A DNA stretch of 64,000 nucleotides, from the NCBI GenBank assembly GCA_947650285.1, contig CANTFL010000042.1, forward strand, positions 1 to 64,000, in the 5' to 3' direction. The notes beneath the pieces are model-generated. The model worked only from the letters and a program-made list of their open reading frames with translations. It made no database searches and was not told where the DNA came from. Made by a program: the position numbers and the translations under genes. Each line of letters opens with the position of its first letter. Within the stretch, counting starts at the first letter, position 1. Source of the DNA: Hyaloperonospora brassicae. Lineage: Eukaryota; Oomycota; Peronosporomycetes; Peronosporales; Peronosporaceae. Positions 54,660 to 64,000 of the stretch are shown here, piece by piece.

Positions 54660-57600
54660 TGTAACACCGAGATTGTATGTCAGTCGGGTATTGCTTGTGA
54701 TTATAGCAACTGTAAACGAGTTGGATAATCCTAGGACGATTGTAATCGATTTAGGATTGTCAGGCAACTGTATTTGTCGTCGTTCTCATGAAGGTCGTCA
54801 GCTGAATACTAAAGCGCTCAGATCATAAGATAGTGAGACTATCACCGGTCGTATAGCGACAGAAACGTGCTTCAAATCGCCAAATATTTCCACGAATCTT
54901 GGCGTGAAATCCATGATCTTTGATAGCGTGGAACACTGCTTAGTCCTTGACTTAGACACCAGATATAATCTCATTTTAGGAATAGCATGGCTGAAAAGCT
55001 ACTAGCCATTTGTTGAATAGAGGCCTAAGAACCAATGTGTAATGCGCACGGTTCCTAGTGTAGATTTGGAGAGACATGAACACGCCTCTGCTAGGAAACA
55101 TAAGCGCTACTGGCGCGATCCACTGGATGGATTGGATTGTGTGATGGAAATTGATTTGTCAGAGTTATTTGACATCAAGCATGTCCATGACGTAAGTTCC
55201 GAGCTATACTCATCGATGGGTGATAATGCGTCGAATATTCAGCTACATAATGCTCATGGTAATAGTGGATCACTAAAGTATGCAAGCTTGAATGACCTAA
55301 TGACAAAGCTTCTCGAGAGAAAATTGCATGATGTGCGTGGTGTAGCACGTATAAATATACTGATTGAATTGTTCGAGTTAAGAACACTTCACTAAGCATA
55401 TTTACAAGATGTCGTCCAGGACATCAGCTCTTTTATAAAGCGCGTGATCTTCAGCGATAAACGAGGGGATAATCTTGCTCTTAACTCTATAAGGTGCAAG
55501 GTCTCATCAAAAAGACAACAGCGACGTCAGACAGCAACTTCGAAGCGCAAAGCGTCCATATCGTTGCAAAGTGATGATAGTAATAATACAATATATGCAC
55601 TTGCAATGGAGTGATTGGTCACGTTGATGGCAGAGGCAGCTTTGAGGCTAGTCCATCTTTGGATGCTCCTTATGATCTAGACGGAAATTCTGGTGGTGCG
55701 TTTAGTCAAGCGTTAATTGCAGGTTACTTAACGGATCTTGTGATCATTCGACCAGACCCTGACTTGAACTCTTTATCCCTCATGGATAAGTCTGTCCTTG
55801 GAGTCACGAAGATGGCATTTAGTGCCAGTAGTGGATCTTCAATCCTTAAGATCCTATGGATCATACTAAAATTTGGTTGAGGAAATGTAAGACGTGGTGT
55901 GTAACGACCCACCGTCCGTTTACCCCCCCCCCCCCCCGATAGAGGTGTTTGTCATGGAATTGACCTGAATACTGGACCTAGGTACTACGTTACACGACAG
56001 TGGACCATAACAAAGGAACAGTGCGACGTCATTGACGACTTCTTTTGTGCTAAGCACGCTGCAGAAACGCCCCGGGAGAGTAAGTTTTCCCATCTCACGC
56101 CCATGTTTTGTGTCAAGAAGCCGAATGTTAAGTGAGACATTGTTCTCGATCACAATAAGCTGAATGCAACTACCATAACTCCCTAGACACCTATTTATCG
56201 AAAGAAGGTGCTATGCAACGCAATACTTGTCTTTTTAGACCAGTGCACTCGAGCTAGCTCAAATTTATTTTCAAGTGCTCATGCGAACTAGCGATATCCC
56301 GCTAAATGCGGTAAGAACTTCAGACGGTATGCTTTGGGAGTGTCTTGTCATGCCTCAAGTGCTATTCAATGCCCCGGATTCATCGAATCATCTGGTGAAT
56401 CAATTGTTCGGACCTCATGAAATTATGCATAGACGTTCTTTGATGACATCTTTGTCCATATCCGTGCATCAAATGGTCGGTTCGACGTAGACAATCGTAT
56501 GGCAATTTGCGATCAGTGCTTGTGTGCATGCGTACTCATGGGCTTTATGAGAACACATCATAATGAATCTTTAAGGCATAGGAAGTTCATTTTCTCGAAT
56601 GCTTGATTGGTAAGCAAGGCTTACGTGCATGCCCCGCTAAGGCTGAAGCCATTGTTATCCTTCCATTTACTTGGAAATATAAGGACTTTCGCAAGTGGTC
56701 TGGCATCACCAAGTACTTGCACAAGTATAGTGCAAACGACGCAGACGTACCTCGGACACTACATAACCTCCCAAAGATAGATATACACATGGAACGGTTC
56801 TAGACTAGCACAAAAATGATTCTCTAAAGGCTGTAAGGGAGAGTCTTTTTCGGGTCCCGGTCATGGCTCTGCCAGATCCTGCGCGGCCCTTTAGAGTCGT
56901 CTGTGACGCTTCTGACTTCGCCATTGACTGTGCATTATTAGAAGATGACCCGGATGGTCATGAAAGTGTTGTCGCAAATTAGTCTCGCCAGCTGCTAGCT
57001 GCAGAGAAGAACTATCCAGTTCATGACAACGATTTGATTCCAATGGAGTATTTCTCGTCAAATTCAGAATTCATCGGCTTGGTTTTAAGCCTTTGTGATC
57101 TATAATAATCATGCTTTCTTACGCATTGCAACACATTTGCCTCATCTCTCTGGGAACGAGGCTCCTTGCCTTTTTTATTTTTTCTAAGGAAAATTTTGAG
57201 GTAAAGTACAATCCGCGCAAGCAAAACCTTTTGGCCGATGCGGTATATCACGTAACGACTCTGTAGTCGTCCATATTAAACTTGAATCGACGGCCTATGC
57301 CTTTGATTACCATTATGTAGCTCTGCTACGTGCTCTAGGGAGCGAGGAGATTGACGACTCGTACATAGAATTTTTAGCACGCTTGCGTGCAAGACTACAT
57401 CGATATTACACCGATCAAGGTCTATTGCGCTAGCGCACAAATGCTGGAGATTTTTTTTAGTATCGTGGCTCCACACGATAATGTATAAAAGTATCGTATA
57501 CTCTCTGAGGAGCAAGATACTGCGTTGAGCGGTCATCTCGGTCGAGAGAAGTCATAAAGCTCTATGAGCCAAAAGTATTGATGGCACAAACTTTACAAAT

Positions 57601-58640
57601 AAGTAACCATGTATTTGATTACGCGTAAAATGTGTCATTAGGTCAAACCCTCATCTCATTCGGCTGCGCCGCTTGCCAGTTTACCCATACCCTCTGTGTG
57701 TCTGGAATCCATAAGTATGAAATTTGGGCTTGGCCCACCGAATGCTTCGGTAGGCAACACTGGCATTGTGGTCTTTGTTGACCGTTTGAGCAAAAAAGTT
57801 AATTAGGAGGCTCTGCTCGAGACCATTGGTAGTGAAGGTAAAACGAATAGGTTTATCGACCGAGTGTTTTTTCAACATAGTTTGACTATATCTATTACCT
57901 CGGATAGCGATTATCGCATCACTGGGAAGTTTTGGAAGTCCGTCTTCAAGGTTCCGGACACCCGTTCGGATATTTTCACAGCGTATCATCCGCAAAACGA
58001 TGGTCAAACCGAACGAGTGAATCGTGTTATCGGTTACATCTTACTCAGTATTTACGCTGGTACTCTTAAACGTTCGAACTCACTGCTGCCTTTTGATGGG
58101 TTCGCATTGAATAATGACTTGCATGCCTCCACTGGAAGAACATCGTTTTGCGTAAACGGCCTCACACACCCTCGCGTTCCGTTAACGCTATATCTCCGCG
58201 GGTCATGTCTTGGTGGGGTAGAGATGGCCGATCGGCTTGCTGGCATCAGACCTATCACTTTTTTACAAGCGAGCTAGTTTCTCGCAACGTGATTGAATGC
58301 CTTACTACGTGTGCGTGATGCAACGGTTAGGAGTCAAGCTAAACAAAAGCAATAAGCAGATGCCAAAGTTATAGGTTGTATTGAGATTTGTTTGGTTGGA
58401 GGCCAAGTATTTTTCAATGCTAGAAACCTTCCTCCAAATGAAGTGTCCGCTGTCTTCAAGACTAAGTCGCGTCCACGCTTCATTGGGCCGTTCATGGTCG
58501 TGGTCAAAAAGGGCCTTGCTTACACGCTTAACCTTCCGTGCAAGTTGCGCACCCCCCCGTTTTATGATAACTTTCTTAAGCCGTATCGAAACCCTTCACT
58601 TGTGCATCTCAAGGCGCTTGCACCGCTGAAGGTGTCTGTG
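54660..58640 (+). pseudogene. Element 2B pol remnant
   Basis: Collinear with 2A but much more decayed. Protease trace: IVIDLGLSGN and DLDTRYNLILGIAW (54740-54990). RT pieces: KPNVKWDIV-like (56125), SDIPLNAVRTSDGMLWECLVMPQ (56290-56350), with the YxDD region at 56430 degraded. RNase H/connection: SGITKYLHKYSANDADVPRTLHNL (56700-56790). Integrase: [43 protein letters not shown] (57905-58030) and HASTGRTSFCVNGLTHPRVPLTL. The C-terminus FKTKSRPRFIGPFMVVVKKGLAYTLNLPCKL lies at 58450-58550. Lys codons survive here where 2A has TAG (56611, 57948, 58578). Confidence 0.85.
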
Positions 58641-58864
58641 ACACATATCGCGGCACAAGCGCCTCAAGATGCACAAGTGGAGAGTTACGATACGGCTTGC
58701 ATCCGCATCATAATATTTGAGATCTTTCTCCAAGAAATGTTGAACCTGCTCCAGGGCTATTATACGAGTCTCTATTGACTCCAGTCATTCCATACTCTCG
58801 CGAAGACGTTGTAACGTGTGCTTGAAGCCGTCTATCACTTGGCGTTAACCGGAATGGGATGCCT

Positions 58865-59947
58865 CTAATGTGACAAACCCCTCCGTTTTCGCTCGATGAG
58901 CAAAATAAACGCCATCATAATGTAGGGGAATCCTGAAGCAACGTCTTCGCAACAGCCAGAACCAACACTTGGTGCATTGGCGCGTATAACCTGAGTCAGA
59001 GAGCTCGTGGTAATATAAGCTCCGGCTACGACAGGATTGTTCCTACGCCATTGACTTTTTTGAGCGCCGTGCACAGGGCTGTCTTGAGAAAATAGATGAT
59101 TTTCACCAATTTTGTTGTGGGCAAGCGGGTGCTGGTCGGCGCTTGGCCGAAGTGTAGTGCGGTAGCGCGAATGATTGCTTAACTGGATATTGGCCTTGAG
59201 CTTGGCGTTATAATACCGCTTTAAATATATTTTGCTTTCGACGAACATCGGCCACGCTGGCACTTGATCTCAGAGCTATCATACGGCTTAGGTGACGATT
59301 GACATACACCAGCGAATGGAGTAAATATCCTACCCTTCAGGTGATTCGTCTGATAGCAAGAGTATGGGTGCGACCGTTATCTATATAACCGGGGCACGAC
59401 GTGCTTGGCTCCCAAGGTGAGCCTAATGCTGACTTTTTGTAGCCAAAAAAGGTTCAAGATATCTCGCAATTAGTGCCGGTCGAAAGGAAAAGCCCTCGGG
59501 CAAAGTAGCCTCCGGGCTGATGGCCCATGTCGACAGAGTACGACCAATCCTTTGACGGAGGCTTTCTTCAAAGTCGGATGTAGTGAACACATAACCGCAA
59601 TGGCGTGTGAGTACTCTGTTGGCCTGCTTACGGCGCATATTTCTCTTTTCTTGCTGTTGTTGCTCATTGAGAGGGTTGGTGATGGTAGAAGATGAAAGAT
59701 GATACACTGATAACGCTTTGGCTTTGCCACGTTCGGCGTACGGAATAGGTGCCGGATGAGGTCGTGCCTCAGGCATGGTTCGGTTGTATAATGTCCCTTC
59801 TTCAACATGGACACTGGTATCGCTACTATATTCCACCTCCTCATCGAGATTAATTGTAAAAGAAAAATTCGGAGACTCGTCATGTTGCGATAACACGGTG
59901 TTTAGTGCTTTAGGCAATCTAAAGGTTAAGCTACGCACACCGACCAC
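58865..59947 (-). pseudogene. Antisense ORF of element 2B
   Basis: Same position and strand as the antisense ORF of 2A. 59423-59947 aligns with the 2A N-terminal part: an acidic start, then NPLNEQQQ (2A: NPLDEQQQ), then GYVFTTSDFEESLRQRIGR and LSTWAIS (2A: GYLFTPLNVEERIRQTTG and LATWAIG). 58865-59263 aligns with the middle: ESKIYLKRYYNAKLKANIQL (2A: ERKIRYDYAKLNARGQLR). The two halves are separated by frame changes at 59270-59420. The match between two long-diverged copies on the non-pol strand is the main evidence that this ORF is or was a real gene. Confidence 0.7.
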
Positions 59948-59987
59948 TTCGAGAAGAAGCTTGGTTGAAGTTTTGTAGCAACGTCAG

Positions 59988-61181
59988 TGTGGTGAAGCGA
60001 CCAGTGTAATTTGCTATACGAAGATTGTTCGCGCTCCTGTTACACTTGAGTTGGCAGACGGTTGGCAACGCCGTTCCCACAACTGGTCAGATCGCGTCCA
60101 CTGGACGGTTAGGAATAACCGGATATCAAATTAGATAGGATGAGACCTGCGGTATCGGTTAAAGTACGACGGCCAAAGGGTACGAGTCATGGAGAGGGGG
60201 TTCTTGGCAAAGGGGCAATTAGGTTGATGATCAACTTATCAAGAACGAAACTGTGATCTAAGGGTGGTCGGGATCGTGATAGGCGATCAGGTTGGTGTGG
60301 ACCACGAGAAGCGATCACAATCAGATGAGTGTGTGCCACACCATGTGACCCGCGATCAGCAAAGAGATCGCGATCAAGGAGGCGACCGAGATCGTGATCG
60401 GCGATCAGGTATGTGATCGCAATCAAGCTAGTGTGGGTTACACCACACGATCGGCGACCAGAATGGCGACTGCGATCGCAAAAGTATGTCAGGTGTGTGC
60501 CACGATATTACAAGAATGCTACCTTCTAGAGATAGCGACACGTGGCATACAAGGTCTAGGTTATGGAGATAGGGTTGTTGGGTTTGTTTGCTAACAATAA
60601 ACAGAGTTCAATTTGCTTCAAAGTACATGTGTCGACTTCTCTTCCGGGTTGGATCATTGGCCACCCGAATTAAAAAGTTACATACTTCAATCAAGATAAT
60701 ATCCCTGGAGTGTTTGACCAGGGATCAAGAACTATCGAAAAACACCCCAACTACGACAGGACGCAGGAAACCCTTTGTGGTTGAGGACCCAAGATCGCGA
60801 GACGGCTCAAGTGGTCAGAAGGCTCGCAAATCAAGGTCTAATTTTGAACAAGGCGATCTGTTACAGATCAGGGTGACTCATATCGAGCAATTTACAAGTA
60901 TACAAGTGATCCCGTGAGGAGTTCCACGAGATGAAGTCAACGCCGATCGCGGTGTGAAGATTTACACATCGAGATCGAACCTCGACCCCATCGCAACCAA
61001 GGTTAAGTTTTCCATTGACAAGAGTCCACCTGGAAGAGTGCAATCCTTCCCACCGACGGGTACACAAGGTGAGGAAGGCAATCAAAAACATAGAATGGGA
61101 GTACCCCTCCTTTATTCGATCGTCCGGGCGCCAGTGGAGAGTTGGTATCGACTCTTCAAATGAGCAATCACCACTCCAACA
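59988..61181. repeat. Solo LTR related to the element-1 LTR, inserted in element 2B
   Basis: Starts TGTGGTGAAGCG like the element-1 LTR, and in its second half carries diverged versions of its blocks in the same order as copy 3: AATAAACAGA (60595), AAGATCGCGAGACGGCTCAAG (60790), CGACGGGTACACAAGGTGAG (about 61055). Left flank ACGTCAG and right flank ACATTAG together restore the ACATCAGTCTGG sequence that precedes the polypurine tract in 2A. GATC is very dense at 60180-60480. Confidence 0.7.
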
Positions 61182-61202
61182 CATTAGTATGGTAGGGGAT
61201 GA

Positions 61203-61480
61203 TGTAACGGGGTTACACGTCGGTTTGGTAACCAACATAACATGTGTGGTTTAAAGCAGGGATGAGATCCAATGAGAATGATATTAGAACAACATATCAG
61301 TTGTTGCGTAATGACGTGTATCAGTCACCAAAAAAAGGTCTGTGAAAAGGTACTGATTAGAGAATTAGTGTCCAGATTATGTAATTTTAGTCTGAGTTAT
61401 CCATTTTTTATAAAAACAGAATAAGGTCAGTTCCCTCTTGATTTTTTAGAGACTCGCGCCTTCTTAAGGCGTATACATAT
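61203..61480 (+). repeat. Element 2B 3' LTR, incomplete
   Basis: Begins TGTAACGGGGTTACACGTCGG, like 50846, preceded by GGTAGGGGATGA (polypurine-tract remnant). It shares blocks such as TATTAGAACA and CAGTTCCC with the 2A LTR, and ends its recognisable part at the hairpin CGCCTT-CTT-AAGGCG, which corresponds to GCCTT-ATT-AAGGC in 2A. The remaining end is not recognisable. Confidence 0.75.
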
Positions 61481-61982
61481 CGTAAGAAAGTCAAGTTTTG
61501 TTTAAACATAGACTCCTGAGCACACTGTGCAGTCAATTTGCTGAATTTTAGGTTCCTATAACATGGACATGGAGCTTTGGTTTCGTTGACTTGTAGAATC
61601 AAGATCATGTAAAGAACTAGTTTTCTCGTCAAGCCTAAAGACTTTACCTAGTTTAAAGCTGTACTAGCTCCGATAAACAAGTCGAGCGCAGCACTAAAAT
61701 TAACGTTTCAGTCACTTCCGAGTACCTATCTGTCTCCGTCAGCCACTAATAGCATCTTGTATCGTACGATCACGACTTATACGTCCATATTTTACTTTTT
61801 ACCCAGTTTTTATCAGTGCCGATTTAATATGTATAAGCTCCCATGTTCTCTTTAGGTCCAGTGAAGCTTTCGATGTTAACAATCCCAAAAATGGGCGTCG
61901 TGAAGCGTAAGAGATGCTTTGTAGAGTATAGGATCCGGTAGTATCGCATACTCATCAACCCCGCATATTGGCGACGGTATAG
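61481..61982. other. AT-rich spacer
   Basis: About 500 bp between the 2B LTR and the third element-1 LTR; no coding frame or repeat recognised. Confidence 0.5.
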
Positions 61983-63846
61983 TGTGGCAAAGTCACTACT
62001 CAAATTTTCTACGAGGATCGGTGACCACATATTTGAGGCGCCACTTACTGGTGGAGAATTAGACCACGGGACCTGGCGATCCAATGAGAGATGGGAGGCG
62101 ATCCCGACGGAGAAAGACGATACGATCCAACTGTCGTCAGACTGACGGGTATGGAACGATCTGAGACGGGTCGTGAAAAGGGATGATTCCCATGCTGCGA
62201 TCTGGGACAAGGAATAATTTTAACGGTGCGATCTGGGACAAGGGACTGGATTGTACTAAACGGCTGATCTGAAGCAGAATTACTCTGGGAAAGGTGCATA
62301 TGGGACCAGACGATGCGAAGTGACTCTGTGACAACGGTGTTGAAGTCTATTAGATCGGTGACATTCTATACCGGGCTCCCAAAAGAAGTACTGATTTAGG
62401 TTAATTATGGACCGATCTGGAATTGTGGATGTTTGTGGGAGTCCGTGGGACCGTTGTAAGAACTATGGATGGTCCCATTGAGCAGATAGACCCTTGGGAA
62501 TGGTATTGGAGTACACACAATGAACGGAAACGACATATAGGGCCGGATCGCACTGTGTCGAGCCTACTCGATCTCGAATTGGACATCAAATCGGTCATGT
62601 TCCCTGCTGGTTATGGATATATCGATGATGGAGCTATCGTATGATGATGTACATGCTCGTTGAAGGTCTGTGAGAGATGTCCCAAAAGTTCAGACCGAAA
62701 GAGCCAGTGGAAGCCGGTCGAATGGACGTCGCAAAATGGATTTAGGCACATTCCTTATTTGGGTACTATTTTGGACCTTTCGGTACCAAAATTGGGTATT
62801 TGGTACCGTATTAGGAATTTGGTCCCTTTTGGTGTCTAGGTACGATATCGGGAGTATTGGCGCTATCTTTGGAGTACAGGCCACGAGATTTCGACACGTG
62901 TTCAAGGGGGCGGTCAAGCTTGAAGGTGATATCGACTTGGAGAGTGACCTACGGTTGGGAATAGGCTTAAGTATAGGTTGGCTATTAATTTGGTTGGTTA
63001 ATAAACAGACTTGAACTCTACTTCTTCTGCTCACGACGCACGTTCCCCTCCCCTCTTCTCCGGGCAAGATTGATTTGGCTTCCCCGGCGGGTCAAGGCAC
63101 GCGTGTTACAAGGACACAGAAGACCGATCTTGGATTGTTGGCCAAGATCGAGAAGAGCGATCTCGGGATATTTGGCCCGGATCGATCAAGTACTCACACT
63201 CAACTCAACTGCTAGGGTAGCAGCAACATCAGGAAAAGGAAAAGGACATTGGTTACAAGATCGCGAGACAGCTCAAGTGGTCAGAAGATCTGGACAAGGA
63301 GTTCAAGACAAGACCGAGCAAGACCGAAGCGATCTGCCGGGCAGATCGGCACGTTTCATTTTGGCGAAACAAGCAACCGATCCACCCATATTGCGCACTT
63401 CCGGCAAGATCGGCCGATCCCGAGACTAGATCGGACCGATCCCAACGCAAGATCGACGCAAGACAACTATTTGCTGAGTGAAGATTTCCGCACAGCGAAG
63501 ACCCCGATCCCGAAGACAAATCGAGATCGGTGTGATTCAAGATCGAGATCGCGACATCGCCCAAGAGTGACTGCCGCGACTCAAGATCAAGATCGCAGAA
63601 CCCCCGTTCGTGGTGTGAAGATTTCCGCACTGGAAGCGAACGCTCAACCCCAAACCCTCAGCGAGATCGACATCTCCCAAGGCCGTTACGAAGAGCTCAA
63701 GCCAGCCCAACCGACGGGTACACAAGGTGAGCACAAGGTTATACAGCAAGGCACGGATCGGAGTACCCCCTCCGTGAGTCGGCAAGTCTGGGCAAGTGGA
63801 GGATTGACGCTCACTAAAGTAATTTTGTGAGATCGACTTCACCACA
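61983..63846 (-). repeat. 1.8-kb LTR-like repeat, copy 3
   Basis: Same orientation as copy 2: starts TGTGGCAAAGTC (61983) and ends GATCGACTTCACCACA (63846). Sequence is shared over the full length. Orientation is assigned from copies 1 and 2, where gag lies beyond the 61983-equivalent end; here no leader or gag follows at that side. The 5 bases on each side (TATAG, ATGGT) do not match, so it is not an intact solo LTR. AATAAA (plus strand, about 63000) and a TGG sequence just after the right end argue for the opposite direction; this is unresolved. Confidence 0.7.
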
Positions 63847-64000
63847 ATGGTGCGCGTGCCCGGATCTTCTGAGGCCTCTGGATTTCACCGTGAGTCCACT
63901 GGCGAAGATGTCAAGATCAAGCAAGGATCTGGGATTGAAGTGTCAGCGACAGAGGGATCGACGCAGACACGCAGAAACACAAGATCCTCAGATCATCAGA
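63847..64000 (+). CDS. Open frame at the right edge, possibly retroelement gag start
   Basis: ATG directly after the LTR end, followed by 51 codons without a stop to the window end (MVRVPGSSEASGFHRESTG...). The protein piece is hydrophilic and has no recognised domain. The first bases after the LTR, TGGTGCGCGTGCCCGGAT, could be a tRNA primer binding site, in which case the frame may be chance or a gag that overlaps it. Confidence 0.3.
   Translation, partial: MVRVPGSSEASGFHRESTGEDVKIKQGSGIEVSATEGSTQTRRNTRSSDHQ

Noticed and set aside
1..64000. tRNA, rRNA or other structured RNA genes
   Set aside because: No cloverleaf-like or rRNA sequence was noticed on either strand; I could not run a covariance search, so small RNA genes cannot be excluded.

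Overview
The window looks like oomycete (probably Peronosporales) nuclear DNA. The evidence is gene-dense islands with few, short introns (about 60-420 bp), between long tracts of decayed Ty3/gypsy, Ty1/copia, Tc1/mariner and LINE elements of types common in oomycetes. I cannot name the species. All calls are from reading the sequence; no database search was possible.

Layout. 1-19.3 kb is repeats: a copia fragment (minus strand); a degraded chromodomain Ty3/gypsy element (element 1) with a 1.8-kb LTR-like repeat on its left and an inverted LTR-plus-gag fragment on its right; a Tc1 transposase piece; a Tc1/mariner element with recognisable inverted ends; and LINE remnants. 19.9-40.8 kb is the host island: an NTA1-type N-terminal amidase (4 exons, -), a NEDP1/SENP8-type deneddylase (-), an unrecognised gene (-), an Rpn13/ADRM1 proteasome ubiquitin receptor (7 exons, +), a ZnT/CDF zinc transporter (-), a secreted repeat protein (+), an ankyrin plus PDZ-like protein (3 exons, +), a START-like/FYVE/WW protein (-) and a METTL21-type methyltransferase (+). 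42.5-61.5 kb is repeats again: a copia 3' end carrying a solo LTR with perfect target duplication, a nearly collinear gypsy element (2A, 44-51.4 kb) and a very decayed relative (2B, 53.9-61.5 kb), itself hit by a solo LTR. A third copy of the element-1 LTR ends the window.

How things fit together. Three of the first four host genes act in ubiquitin or ubiquitin-like proteolysis (N-degron entry, NEDD8 removal, proteasomal receptor). The Rpn13 homologue carries a ubiquitin-interacting motif between its PRU and DEUBAD domains, which is not the standard architecture. The most novel mobile-element signal is a long ORF antisense to gypsy element 2, between pol and the 3' LTR, that can be recognised in both copies. 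Element 1 and its LTR family are strikingly saturated with GATC, and the element-2 LTR ends in a chain of small perfect hairpins.
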